Source: Deltaproteobacteria bacterium
GTDB lineage: Bacteria; Desulfobacterota; Desulfobaccia; Desulfobaccales; 0-14-0-80-60-11
Assembly: GCA_019308625.1 (NCBI GenBank)
Contig: JAFDHU010000018.1
Coordinates: 1-13,555, forward strand
Direction: 5' to 3'
Length of the DNA: 13,555 bases
Below, in pieces: positions 1 to 8,297 of this stretch; positions within the stretch are counted from its first letter, which is position 1; each line of letters begins with the position of its first letter. The position numbers and the translations under genes were made by a program. The notes beneath the pieces are model-generated. The model saw only the letters and a program-made list of their open reading frames with translations, was not told the DNA's origin and did no database searches.

Positions 1-105
1 CAGGTTGGCCACATTGCCGGCAATGATTTCGTGGCGCCGGCTGCGCCAGGAAAGGGTTTGGGCCAGCAAGGAAACCAGATCCTCATGAAAGATTTCCCAG
101 GGCAT
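1..105 (-). CDS. flgB: Flagellar basal-body rod protein FlgB, N-terminal 35 codons (runs off left edge)
   Basis: FlgB forms the proximal rod of the flagellar basal body in the periplasm and is usually the first gene of a flgB-flgC-fliE operon. Only 35 codons are visible, starting at ATG 103-105 and open to base 1. Residues 15-35 read LAQTLSWRSRRHEIIAGNVA followed by NL, which matches the FlgB signature (L..R..R..EIIA.NIAN) that normally precedes TPGY. FlgC and FlgG have different N-termini. An AAGGAG ribosome site (116-121) lies 10 bases upstream. The gene follows a sigma-54 activator on the same strand, with about 125-220 bp between them, which fits a flagellar operon under that activator. 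The assignment rests on a short motif, but the motif is characteristic. Confidence 0.8.
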   Translation of the reverse strand, partial: MPWEIFHEDLVSLLAQTLSWRSRRHEIIAGNVANL

Positions 106-131
106 TTTTTACCCGCTCCTTAGGAATACTC

Positions 132-147
132 TGCCTGCCCAGCACCA
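132..147 (-). promoter_or_regulatory. Possible sigma-54 (-24/-12) promoter for flgB
   Basis: The minus strand reads TGGTGCTGGGCAGGCA, which has the invariant GG and GC dinucleotides ten bases apart and matches 7 of the 11 fixed positions of TGGCAC-N5-TTGCA. The predicted start of transcription, about base 121, would sit right at the AAGGAG ribosome site of flgB. This mirrors the short leader predicted for the operon at 3269. A competing element at 218-233 (GGCA...TTG) lacks the critical C of the -12 GC. Weak on sequence alone; the flagellar context raises it. Confidence 0.35.
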
Positions 148-186
148 CTGAAGCAGACCAGGTTATTCCGCCAGCTTCTCATCTCA

Positions 187-204
187 CTGACAGACTTTTG
201 ACAC
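187..204. promoter_or_regulatory. Imperfect FleQ-box-like inverted site upstream of flgB
   Basis: On the minus strand the site reads GTGTCAAAAGTCTGTCAG. The inner 14 bases (189-202) match the published Pseudomonas FleQ box, as I recall it (GTCAATAAATTGAC), at about 9 of 14 positions; the GTCAA half is intact and the other half degraded. It lies about 40-60 bp upstream of the candidate sigma-54 promoter at 132-147, a reasonable enhancer position. It shares the GTGTCA half-site with two better sites at 3401-3435 and 4887-4904. The similarity between the three sites is seen; the binding is inferred. Confidence 0.3.
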
Positions 205-231
205 CTAAAGGGGCGCGGCCAAGCAGCCTGC

Positions 232-1566
232 CTAATCCGCGGCCTGCCTTGCCTCCCAAACCGACAGTTTCCTTCCCCTATATGCTCCTCCGTCTGTCTT
301 CATCCAGTGGTTCAAGCAAAAATCAGGCCACCTGGGAGCGCTGGCCGTTCTGGACCAAAGCTGTTTGACGATACTCATGCAGCTTGTTGCGCAGGGTGCG
401 GACGCTGATACCCAAAAGTGCTGCAAGGCCTGAAAAATCATGAACTGCTCCATCTCCCTTAAGGTGAGGGGCTTGCCGGGCTGGATGGGCGGAGCCGGGA
501 CAGACCCGGCTTCCGGGGGCAGGGCCCCCAATAGGTCCCGGGGATGAAGGCTACTGCCCTGGGCTAGGAGCACCCCTCGGGCCACGGCGTTTTCCAGTTG
601 CCTGACATTGCCCGGCCAGGGGGCCGCTTCCAAGGCCCGCAAGGCCGCGGGAGTGAAGTGCAGCTCCCCCTTGTCAAACAGCCGGGAGAACTGCCGCAGG
701 AAATATTCGGCCAGCAGCGGGATGTCGCCTCTCCGGGCCCGGAGAGGCGGCAGCTCCAGGGTGATGACTTGCAGACGATAGTAGAGGTCTTCCCGGAAGG
801 CTCCCTTTTGGATGAGTTCGGGCAGATTCTGGTTGGTGGTGGCCACCACCCGGACATTGATGGGGATGGGGTGGCGTCCCCCCACCCGGTCAATTTCGTT
901 TTCCTGGAGCACCCTGAGCAACTTGGCCTGCAGGTGGGGGTGCATCTCGCTGATTTCATCCAGGAGCAGGGTGCCGTTTTGGGCCAGCTCAAACTTTCCC
1001 AGCTTGCGCATGATGGCCCCGGTGAAGGCGCCTTTCTCGTGCCCGAAAAGTTCGCTTTCCAGCGATTCCCCCTGAATGAGCACGGGGGCCCGGGTGGGGG
1101 CCACGGCCTCGGCCAGCTTGATAATGTGAAGCATGGCGGGGTCCCGGGTGATGATGGGACGGAGGCGGCCGCCAGCCATTCCCTGGCTGCTGCCAGAAGC
1201 AAGGAAAGCACGGTCCAGCACCAGGAAAGGCTGGACGGCTTCCTGGAGCTTGTCAAAAGGCATAGGCAAGGCCAGATAATCCCGGGCCCCTTCCCGCATG
1301 GCCGCCACCGCACCTTCCACAGTGGGTCGGGGGGACACCACAATTACCGGAATCAGCGGGCATCTCTGTCTGACCAGGGCCAGGGAGGCGGCCAGCCGCG
1401 CCTCGGAGGCAAGCACCAAGGCAAAAAACCTGCCGGTCAGCAGGTCCTCCAGACCGGCACCGTTGTCGGTCTGAACCACCTCCACCTTAAGGTTTTTCTC
1501 CATTCGGGGTTTTACTTCCTGCCAAAAGGGATGGGAGTCAATGATCAGAATCGCCATGCTTGCCAT
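232..1566 (-). pseudogene. FlrC-like sigma-54 response regulator, disrupted: Walker A region deleted and C-terminal HTH frameshifted
   Basis: Family: NtrC-type activators that remodel RNA polymerase-sigma-54 by ATP hydrolysis. The N-terminal ~115 residues are receiver-like but degenerate: the phosphoacceptor Asp position reads S in LVLASEAR and the conserved Lys is M in ALPMPF. The AAA+ part keeps GAFTGA, Walker B (GTLLLDEI), the FREDLYYRL arginine-finger region and the PWPGNVRQLEN sensor II. However, GES is followed directly by LESELFGH, so about 34 residues holding GTGKE are missing in frame. Near the end, QALQHF runs out of frame. The expected helix-turn-helix LGISVRTLRNKLHEYRQTAL is read in another frame, ending at a TGA at 323-325; a gap of about 31 bp accounts for this. 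With 102 and 31 bp restored the gene would be 458 aa, a normal size. I chose ATG 1566 because GAGG lies 8 bases upstream; GTG 1572 is the alternative. The gene is 13 bp after the TPR gene, same operon. As written it cannot bind ATP normally. Confidence 0.8.
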
Positions 1567-1579
1567 GCGCACATCCTCA

Positions 1580-2929
1580 TCACCAGGCTGACTCGGTCAG
1601 GAGGCGGCTCAATTCCAGGTCGAATTGCCGGGTGCGGGCCACCAGTGGCCACAGGCCCCCCGGCTCCTTCTCCAGGGTGTGAAAGACATCCTCGGCCAGC
1701 TCCGGCTGCTGTTGTTTAAGGTGGGACACTCCCAGCCGGTCCCAATAGAACAGGGAGGCTTCATGGCTGCCCGGAAGGGCCAGCAGGGTCCGGTAGAGCC
1801 TGCCAGCCAGGGCGAAATTCCCCTGGGACCAGCATCGATGAGCCGCTTTTTGCAGTATGTATTCCGTCAGTGAGGCAGGTAGGGGTTGGCTTAAGAGGGC
1901 CTCCCACACCGCTGCTCCCGCCGGACTCCACAAATCCCCGCAGTCGAGGGAGGAGGAGTTTTTGGGGAAAACTTCTCGGAGTGTGAGGATGATCGGTTCC
2001 GGTAGCGGGGAGAGAGTGTCCTCAGGGGAAGCCAGGTTCAGGGGCCAAGTTTGCAGGGCCTGGAGAAGTTCCCGCGGCCGGGCCTTATGCCAATGTTGCA
2101 AGGCCTCTATCAGTCCCCGGGGGCCTTGGGAGGCCCAAGCGAGCTGCAGAAGTGCAACCAGGGCCCGGGTGCGGACCTGAGGGCCTCCTTGCTTCAGCGC
2201 CAGGGTAAGTAGGCGGCCGGCTTCGCTATAGAGGCCTTGGCCTTGAAGGAGACGCCCCACCACCAGCGCCCCTTCGGGGGGGCGGACGGCCGGCGGCTGC
2301 ATCTCCCAGAAAACTAAGGCCTTCTCTGCCCAGTCGGCTGGGGCCTCAGCGGGGCTCCCGGCCAGCCGCTCCAGGGCCAGCCAGCCGTTCACCAGAGGTT
2401 CTTCCAGCCTCACGGCCGAAGGGGGGCTGGACAAACCGGCCAGTTTCTGCAGGAAATTCCTGAAAGCCAGACAAGGGTCAGGTCCGGCTAGGGCTAAATA
2501 AAAGTCCAACACCCATCTTCTGAACCTGGCCCGATCCGCGGCAGTTGGGTCTGGGTCAAGGACAGCAGCCAAAGTATAGACTTTGCGGGCCAGGTCAATC
2601 CGGCCTTGGACCTCGGCCTGCTCCGCCAGGCGCACCAAGGCGGCGGCTGTTTGGGCCGCGGTAGGACAGGAATTGACCGCCTTCAGCCAGGACAGCAGGG
2701 GGGTCACCTTGGTTGGGACAACCGCCTGGGTCGCCAAGGGGGTAAGTCGGAACAAGGTGGTTTTGTCCTGGTGGAATTCCGGCTTGAGGTGGGTCTGGCC
2801 GCCTGATCTGGCCTGCCGCCCCAGCAGTCCGTGCAGACGGGGGTGGCTCCAGGCGGGGCTGGCCCCCAGGATCACGCCAGCCCCGAGAATACCTGCCAGC
2901 AAGAACCGGAAAAGACGGTATAGCGGCAT
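1580..2929 (-). CDS. Exported TPR-like repeat protein, function unknown
   Basis: 449 aa from ATG 2929. An upstream extension is possible but would overlap the preceding gene, whose TAG ends one base before this ATG. Residues 1-28 form a signal peptide: a positively charged start, hydrophobic core FLLAGILGAGVILGA, and likely cleavage after AWS. The rest is Ala/Leu/Gln-rich paired helices of tetratricopeptide type, for example around AEVQGRIDLARKVYTLAAVL and, near the C-terminus, WSQGNFALAGRLYRTLLALP then HLKQQQPELAEDVFHTLEKE. It should act in the periplasm as a protein-binding scaffold. It sits between a small exported coiled-coil protein and a sigma-54 flagellar regulator, directly before flgB, so a role in flagellar assembly or motor function is likely but not shown. 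I do not recognise a named family. No catalytic motif is visible. Confidence 0.75.
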   Translation of the reverse strand: MPLYRLFRFLLAGILGAGVILGASPAWSHPRLHGLLGRQARSGGQTHLKPEFHQDKTTLFRLTPLATQAVVPTKVTPLLSWLKAVNSCPTAAQTAAALVRLAEQAEVQGRIDLARKVYTLAAVLDPDPTAADRARFRRWVLDFYLALAGPDPCLAFRNFLQKLAGLSSPPSAVRLEEPLVNGWLALERLAGSPAEAPADWAEKALVFWEMQPPAVRPPEGALVVGRLLQGQGLYSEAGRLLTLALKQGGPQVRTRALVALLQLAWASQGPRGLIEALQHWHKARPRELLQALQTWPLNLASPEDTLSPLPEPIILTLREVFPKNSSSLDCGDLWSPAGAAVWEALLSQPLPASLTEYILQKAAHRCWSQGNFALAGRLYRTLLALPGSHEASLFYWDRLGVSHLKQQQPELAEDVFHTLEKEPGGLWPLVARTRQFDLELSRLLTESAW

Positions 2930-2930
2930 T

Positions 2931-3269
2931 CTATCGTTCTTTGGTGACGTGTTTGCGGTTGAGTTCCTCCAGAAGGCGGATAATCCTTTCATTTTGCTGA
3001 ATTAAGGTGAAATTGGTCTGGACGAGGTAGCGGCTGGACAAGGCGATTTGCCGGAGCAGGGGCTCCTGGCGGTCGCCGTAGCCAGCTTCGGCTTCGGCCA
3101 GCTTCTGCATGGCAGAGAAGAATTCCTGAGACAGGATGACGCAAGGGCCGGACCCCTTGCGGTCAGCGGCGTACGTGGGTGAAAAAAATAAGCATAACCC
3201 CAATAAGACCAGCCCAAACACTACTATCCTCAGCCCGTATGCCCCCCTGGTCCTCTTCCTGATACCCAT
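2931..3269 (-). CDS. Small exported coiled-coil protein, function unknown
   Basis: 112 aa from ATG 3269, preceded by AGAGGAG (3276-3282) at a 6-base spacing; a start ten codons upstream lacks such a site. The N-terminus MGIRKRTRG followed by IVVFGLVLLGLCLFF and SPTYAA is a typical Sec signal with cleavage near residue 34. The mature part (about 78 residues) is mostly helical, with heptad-like leucines and isoleucines from residue 54 to 105 (QKLAEAEAG, LIQQNERIIRLLEELN), suggesting a coiled coil. It has one mature Cys (43). It is the first gene after a predicted sigma-54 promoter and is translationally coupled to the exported TPR protein (stop TAG 2931-2933, next ATG at 2929), so the two proteins probably work together in the periplasm. 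No family recognised. Confidence 0.7.
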   Translation of the reverse strand: MGIRKRTRGAYGLRIVVFGLVLLGLCLFFSPTYAADRKGSGPCVILSQEFFSAMQKLAEAEAGYGDRQEPLLRQIALSSRYLVQTNFTLIQQNERIIRLLEELNRKHVTKER

Positions 3270-3294
3270 GGTGCGCTCCTCTGGGTGCCAAGGA

Positions 3295-3310
3295 AGCAAG
3301 AGTCATACCA
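3295..3310 (-). promoter_or_regulatory. Sigma-54 (-24/-12) promoter of the coiled-coil/TPR/regulator operon
   Basis: The minus strand reads TGGTATGACTCTTGCT. It matches TGGCAC-N5-TTGCW at TGG, A, TTGC and T, with the invariant GG and GC correctly ten bases apart. The predicted start of transcription near 3284 leaves a leader of about 15 nt that contains the AGAGGAG ribosome site of the 112-aa gene. A sigma-54 activator gene lies immediately upstream and an inverted repeat lies 90-140 bp upstream, as expected for an enhancer. Confidence 0.65.
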
Positions 3311-3400
3311 GGCAGGGAGAAAACCCCGGAGACAGAGAATTCGTACAGGTCTGCCGCAAAAAAACGGCCGGAGGTTGCCAGTGAGGGGGTTGCTCCGGGG

Positions 3401-3434
3401 GTGTCAAAAAGTTTTTTCTGTCAAGAGTTTGACA

Positions 3435-3435
<1 letters not shown>
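3401..3435. promoter_or_regulatory. FleQ-box-like inverted repeat, probable enhancer for the sigma-54 promoter at 3295-3310
   Basis: An outer perfect 8-bp inverted repeat, GTGTCAAA (3401-3408) and TTTGACAC (3428-3435), encloses a second site. The inner site GTCAAGAGTTTGAC at 3420-3433 is itself symmetric (GTCAA-N4-TTGAC) and agrees with the recalled FleQ consensus GTCAATAAATTGAC at 11 of 14 positions. It abuts the stop codon of the FleQ-like regulator and lies about 135-150 bp upstream of the predicted start of transcription at 3284, a typical distance for sigma-54 enhancer sites. The symmetry is seen; the identity of the binder is inferred. Confidence 0.5.
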
Positions 3436-4853
<1,418 letters not shown>

Positions 4854-4886
4854 AAGCGGTTTTGAGCCTATCTCATCCTCCGGCAG

Positions 4887-4904
4887 GTGTCAATATTATG
4901 ACAC
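4887..4904. promoter_or_regulatory. Perfect GTGTCA-N6-TGACAC palindrome, likely operator of the FleQ-like regulator
   Basis: The inverted repeat has perfect 6-bp arms. Its inner 14 bases, GTCAATATTATGAC (4889-4902), match the recalled FleQ box at 11 of 14 positions. It lies 34-51 bp upstream of the regulator's ATG (4853). On the minus strand it overlaps a possible -10 (CATAAT) and contains TTGACA, so a bound protein could block or control this promoter. Autoregulation by the downstream regulator is the simplest reading. The TGTCA-N6-TGACA spacing would also suit a CRP/FNR-family protein such as CooA. Confidence 0.45.
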
Positions 4905-5012
4905 GAATAATTTAAGGCTGTTGCAAATAAGGGTTGAGGGGGGCCACGGGTCCCGGACCCCTGCCCCCTCCCTCAAACTCCCTCCCCCAACCCCTTAACA
5001 GGGTGATTGAAA

Positions 5013-5051
5013 GGCTGGCCAAGCGGGGCTGAGCACCCCGCTTGGCCAGCC
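5013..5051. repeat. Perfect 16-bp inverted repeat (hairpin), REP-like
   Basis: GGCTGGCCAAGCGGGG (5013-5028) pairs perfectly with CCCCGCTTGGCCAGCC (5036-5051) around a 7-base loop. It lies between divergent genes, so it terminates neither, and no U-run of useful length follows on either strand. It is best read as a dispersed palindromic repeat unit or a protein-binding cruciform. Confidence 0.7.
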
Positions 5052-5059
5052 CCCCAGAC

Positions 5060-5085
5060 GGGTTGGGGGGGTTGGGGGGGCAGGG
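5060..5085 (+). other. G-quadruplex-type tract
   Basis: The plus strand has GGG-TT-G7-TT-G7-CA-GGG, four G-tracts with loops of only two bases, which fits the canonical rule for a stable G-quadruplex. It lies about 95 bp upstream of the membrane protein gene, directly after the 16-bp hairpin. Confidence 0.6.
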
Positions 5086-5177
5086 ACCGCCGGTCTCTGG
5101 CCCTCCCCCAAAAAAAAGACTTTCGTAAAAGTCTCAATTTATCTCCTGGGGAGAAGGAACCGAAAAATTTGGAGACG

Positions 5178-5801
5178 ATGATTGACATTACCCCCCTTAC
5201 TTGCTATTTTGGGGCAGCCGCAATTGAGGGGATGCCTTTGCTGCCCACCTTAATAGCCATTGTTGTAGCATACTGCATCTATGCCCTCCTGTCTTTATAC
5301 TGCCATTCCCGAAAAAGGCGTTCCCAAAAAGCCAGCCGGAAGTTAAGGAATCCCCGTCTTGTTTTGGGAGGGGTTGCAGTTGCCCTGATGCTGGCTGTCT
5401 GGCTGATGGTTCATTTCTCGCCGCCGTCTCCCGCCCTTCCTATCAGTCTGGCCGGGCTGTTGGGATCAGCAGAACCGTACGCGGTTCCAATTCAAGCCCA
5501 AGTGAGGCTGGCAGATTTTCCCGTAAAAGAGCCAGATCCGGGGGAACAACCTCCATACGCCCTTCTTTACCCGGAGACCCCGGCTGCCCTGGTGGCTGAC
5601 GCATCCTCTGCCGGTTACGCTTCCCACCGGAGGTTCAAGAAGAAGCGGTCGGCGATTACCAGGCTGCCCCGAAGGAGTCCGATGCGCCGAATGGGCGCGG
5701 GCAAACAGCCTGCCGACAGAAATCGGATAAGCAAAAAGAAGGCCAAGGGCGCCGCCAGACCTGCCCCGCTCCGGCAGGCATATTCGGCGGCTCGGCGCTG
5801 A
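5178..5801 (+). CDS. Small membrane protein of unknown function with basic C-terminal tail
   Basis: 207 aa from ATG 5178, with GGAG a few bases upstream. The frame is open further upstream, but that part runs through the palindromic repeats and is unlikely to be translated. Two membrane segments are visible: residues about 18-43 (LLPTLIAIVVAYCIYALLSL) and 61-80 (LVLGGVAVALMLAVWLMVHF), separated by a very basic loop (HSRKRRSQKASRKLRNPR). Residues 81-149 are Pro/Ala-rich. Residues 150-207 are strongly basic (FKKKRS, RISKKKAKGAAR), which might bind nucleic acid or anionic lipid. I do not recognise a family. It precedes murJ on the same strand with a 171-bp gap, so it need not be cotranscribed. 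The codon pattern is plausible, but the low-complexity tail lowers confidence. Confidence 0.5.
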   Translation: MIDITPLTCYFGAAAIEGMPLLPTLIAIVVAYCIYALLSLYCHSRKRRSQKASRKLRNPRLVLGGVAVALMLAVWLMVHFSPPSPALPISLAGLLGSAEPYAVPIQAQVRLADFPVKEPDPGEQPPYALLYPETPAALVADASSAGYASHRRFKKKRSAITRLPRRSPMRRMGAGKQPADRNRISKKKAKGAARPAPLRQAYSAARR

Positions 5802-5857
5802 CCCGTCTGACGCGGCCCCGGCAGCTTCGCCTGCTGGGGGGCGGCTTGTCACCGAAC

Positions 5858-5885
5858 TTGCGGTTCGGCCGGGGCGTGATACACT
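5858..5885 (+). promoter_or_regulatory. Possible sigma-70 promoter for murJ-nth
   Basis: TTGCGG (5858-5863), a 16-base spacer ending in TGA, and TACACT (5880-5885) form an extended -10 type promoter. It overlaps a small hairpin CCGAAC/GTTCGG (5852-5868). Downstream, the leader to murJ holds a GC-rich hairpin near 5923-5947. Weak evidence, but the 171-bp gap needs some promoter for murJ. Nothing else is apparent in 5802-5972. Confidence 0.3.
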
Positions 5886-5972
5886 TTTTCCTTGATCCCG
5901 GCGGTGATGGGGCGGGTGCGGTAAGGCCCCGGGGTCCCGCGGGGCGCAATTTCTTCCCTCCAGGTTTAGCCT

Positions 5973-7571
5973 TTGAGCCATTCTTACCAGCAGGAAACCG
6001 GCACCATAGCCCGGTCGGCGGGCACCGTGAGCGTGGCGGTCTTCGCCAGCCGCGTCCTGGGGTTGGTGCGGGAACAGGTGTTTGCTGGCCTGTTCGGGGC
6101 CGGCTATGCCATTGATGCCTTTGTGGTGGCCTTCCGCATTCCCAACCTGCTCAGGGACCTGTTTGCCGAAGGGGCCTTGAGCAGCGCCTTTGTCACGGTT
6201 TTCACCCAGTACGACACCCAGCGGGGGGAGGAGCGCACCTGGAGGCTGGCCAACAACGTCATCACCTTCATCTTTCTGCTGGTGGGCGCCATCACCCTGG
6301 TAGGCATCGCCGCCTCCCCCCTGCTGGTCCGGCTCATGGCCCCGGATTTCGGCCGGGTGGCCGGGAAGCTGGCCCTCACCGCTCTCATGACCCGGGTCAT
6401 GTTTCCCTTTCTGCTGCTCATTTCCCTGGCGGCCCTGGCCATGGGCATCCTCAATTCCCGGGGCAAGTTCTTCGTGCCGGCTTTGGCTTCCAGCTTTTTC
6501 AACCTGGGCTCCATCGTGGCCGGGGTGGCCCTGGCCCTGCTGATGCCCCATTTCGGCATCCCGGCCATTGTGGGCATGGCCTGGGGGACGCTCATCGGGG
6601 GCTTCCTGCAGTTGGCTGTCCAATATCCTCTGCTAAAAAAAGTGGGCTATCGCCCCCGGCGGGTGCTGGACCTGAAGGACGAAGGCCTGCACCAGGTCCT
6701 GAAGCTCATGCTGCCGGCGGTGGTGGGTCTGTCGGCCACCCAGATCAATGTGTTCATCAACACTTTTTACGCCGCCAGTTGCATGGAAGGAAGCGTCTCC
6801 TGGCTGAACTACGCCTACCGCCTGGTGCACCTGCCCCAAGGCCTGTTCGGGGTGGCCCTGTCGGTGGCCACCCTGCCGGTGGTCTCCCGCTTGGCGGCCC
6901 AAAACAATATGGACGCCCTCAAGCGCTCCTTTGAATCCTCCCTGTCCCTGGCCTTTCTCCTGACCGTGCCCGCGGCCTTCGGCCTGGCGGTGCTGGCTAA
7001 ACCCATCGTGGGGGTGATTTTTCAGCATGGCCGCTTCACGGGCTGGGACACCGAGCAGACCGCCTCTGCCCTGGTGTATTACAGCCTGGGGATTTTCGCC
7101 TTCGCCGGGGTGAAAATCCTGGTGCCGGTGTTCTATGCCCTGAACAACACCCGGATTCCGGTGGTGGGAAGCTTCCTCACGGTGGGGGCCAACTTGCTGT
7201 TCATCAACCTGACCATCGCGGCCTTGCAGCATCGGGCCATCGCCCTGTCCACCTCCCTGAGCATGATTATCAACCTCCTGTTTCTGGGCTTTATGCTGTT
7301 CAGGTTTCTCAAGGGCTTCCGGGTGGCCTACGTCTCGGCCAACCTGCTTAAGGTAACGGCAGCCGCGGCGGTCATGGCCGCGGCGGTGCACTGGGGGCAG
7401 GGCTTGACCCGGACCTGGCTGGGTCCGGGCCTGGCGGGCCAGCTTCTGGCCTTGGCGTTGCTGATCCTGGGCGGGGCGGGGCTCTATGTTCTGCTCGTCT
7501 CCCGGCTCCGCATCCCGGAGTTCAATGAACTGGTGCAGGACCTGAAAACCCGCCTCCAACGGCGGCGTTAA
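5973..7571 (+). CDS. murJ: Lipid II flippase MurJ (MVF family)
   Basis: MurJ moves the peptidoglycan precursor lipid II from the inner to the outer face of the cytoplasmic membrane. The product is 532 aa (E. coli 511), hydrophobic throughout, as expected for the 14-helix MOP fold. Central-cavity residues are kept: R27 and R33 in SRVLGLVRE, D48 in AIDAF, and R61 in IPNLLRDLFAEGALS, each 9 residues on from E. coli R18, R24, D39 and R52. The arginine corresponding to E. coli R270 is in NYAYRLVHLP. The start is TTG 5973 with AGG about 8 bases upstream; no ATG fits the conserved N-terminus. nth follows after 16 bp, so the two are probably one operon. Complete and unremarkable apart from the TTG start. 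Confidence 0.95.
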   Translation: MSHSYQQETGTIARSAGTVSVAVFASRVLGLVREQVFAGLFGAGYAIDAFVVAFRIPNLLRDLFAEGALSSAFVTVFTQYDTQRGEERTWRLANNVITFIFLLVGAITLVGIAASPLLVRLMAPDFGRVAGKLALTALMTRVMFPFLLLISLAALAMGILNSRGKFFVPALASSFFNLGSIVAGVALALLMPHFGIPAIVGMAWGTLIGGFLQLAVQYPLLKKVGYRPRRVLDLKDEGLHQVLKLMLPAVVGLSATQINVFINTFYAASCMEGSVSWLNYAYRLVHLPQGLFGVALSVATLPVVSRLAAQNNMDALKRSFESSLSLAFLLTVPAAFGLAVLAKPIVGVIFQHGRFTGWDTEQTASALVYYSLGIFAFAGVKILVPVFYALNNTRIPVVGSFLTVGANLLFINLTIAALQHRAIALSTSLSMIINLLFLGFMLFRFLKGFRVAYVSANLLKVTAAAAVMAAAVHWGQGLTRTWLGPGLAGQLLALALLILGGAGLYVLLVSRLRIPEFNELVQDLKTRLQRRR

Positions 7572-7587
7572 GGAAAGGGGATTGACC

Positions 7588-8235
7588 ATGCAGCCGGCGG
7601 AAAAGATCGGTCCCATTATGGAGCTGCTGGACCAGCACTATCCTGAGGCCCATGTCACCCTGGATTTCAAAACCCCTCTGGAGCTGCTGGTGGCCACGGT
7701 GCTGTCGGCCCAGTGCACGGATGTGCGAGTCAACCAGATTACCCCGGCAGTGTTTGCAAAATATCCCACGGCCCGGGCCTATGCCGAGGCACCCCTGGCC
7801 GAGCTGGAAGAGGCCATCCGGCCCACCGGCTATTTTCATAACAAGGCCAAGAGTTTGAAGGCCATCTGCCAGGCCCTGGTGGAGCGCCATGGCGGAGAGG
7901 TGCCCGCCTCTCTGGAGGAGCTGGTGAAGCTGCCCGGGGTGGGCCGCAAAACCGCCAACGTGATTCTGGGAAACGCCTTCGGCATCCCGGGCATTGTAGT
8001 GGACACCCACTGCGGCCGGGTGGCCCAGCGCCTGGGGCTCACCAGGGAAAAAGACCCGGGGAGGATAGAATCTGACCTGATGGAGCTGGTACCCCAGGAA
8101 AAGTGGGTCAAGTTCTCCCACCAGATGATCTGGCACGGTCGGGAAGTCTGCACCTCCCGGAAGCCCAAATGCGTTGGCTGCCCCTTGCTGCCCTATTGTG
8201 ATTACGGCCAGGCGGCCAAGGGCCAGGCGGATTGA
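7588..8235 (+). CDS. nth: Endonuclease III (DNA glycosylase/AP lyase)
   Basis: Nth removes oxidised pyrimidines from DNA and cuts the abasic site, in base excision repair. The product is 215 aa (E. coli 211). The helix-hairpin-helix is at about 113-125 (KLPGVGRKTANV) with catalytic K121, and the catalytic Asp is D139 in VVDTHCGR. The C-terminal [4Fe-4S] cluster has its four cysteines, 188, 195, 198 and 204, in the standard C-x6-C-x2-C-x5-C spacing. ATG 7588 is chosen because AGGAAAGGGG ends 7 bases upstream; a TTG two codons earlier is too close to it. It follows murJ by 16 bp, with a short gap before the lipoprotein, suggesting one transcript. Confidence 0.96.
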   Translation: MQPAEKIGPIMELLDQHYPEAHVTLDFKTPLELLVATVLSAQCTDVRVNQITPAVFAKYPTARAYAEAPLAELEEAIRPTGYFHNKAKSLKAICQALVERHGGEVPASLEELVKLPGVGRKTANVILGNAFGIPGIVVDTHCGRVAQRLGLTREKDPGRIESDLMELVPQEKWVKFSHQMIWHGREVCTSRKPKCVGCPLLPYCDYGQAAKGQAD

Positions 8236-8297
8236 CAAGGGAGCGGAATCATGGCATAAGACGGAAAATGTCCAGTCCAAGGGGGAGGATCATTACC

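Larger units (their letters stand above)
4854..5177. other. Divergent intergenic region with repeats, no gene
   Basis: 324 bp between the leftward FleQ-like regulator and the rightward membrane protein. Besides the operator at 4887-4904 it holds C-rich/G-rich blocks (GTCCCGGAC at 4948 onward, and CAGGGACC...GGTCTCTGG around 5081-5100), a 16-bp hairpin, a G-tract cluster, and a small hairpin AGACTTT/AAAGTCT (5117-5134). The mix of short palindromes with G/C homopolymer runs resembles the intergenic palindromic repeats common in deltaproteobacterial genomes. I see no convincing coding frame. Confidence 0.6.

Noticed and set aside
218..233. Second sigma-54-like element before flgB (AGGCAGGCTGCTTGGC on the minus strand)
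   Set aside because: It matches GGCA and TTG but lacks the C of the -12 GC dinucleotide; the element at 132-147 has both invariant pairs and a better distance.
5013..5051. The 16-bp hairpin as a transcription terminator
   Set aside because: Both neighbouring genes point away from it and there is no U-run; it is better described as an intergenic palindrome.
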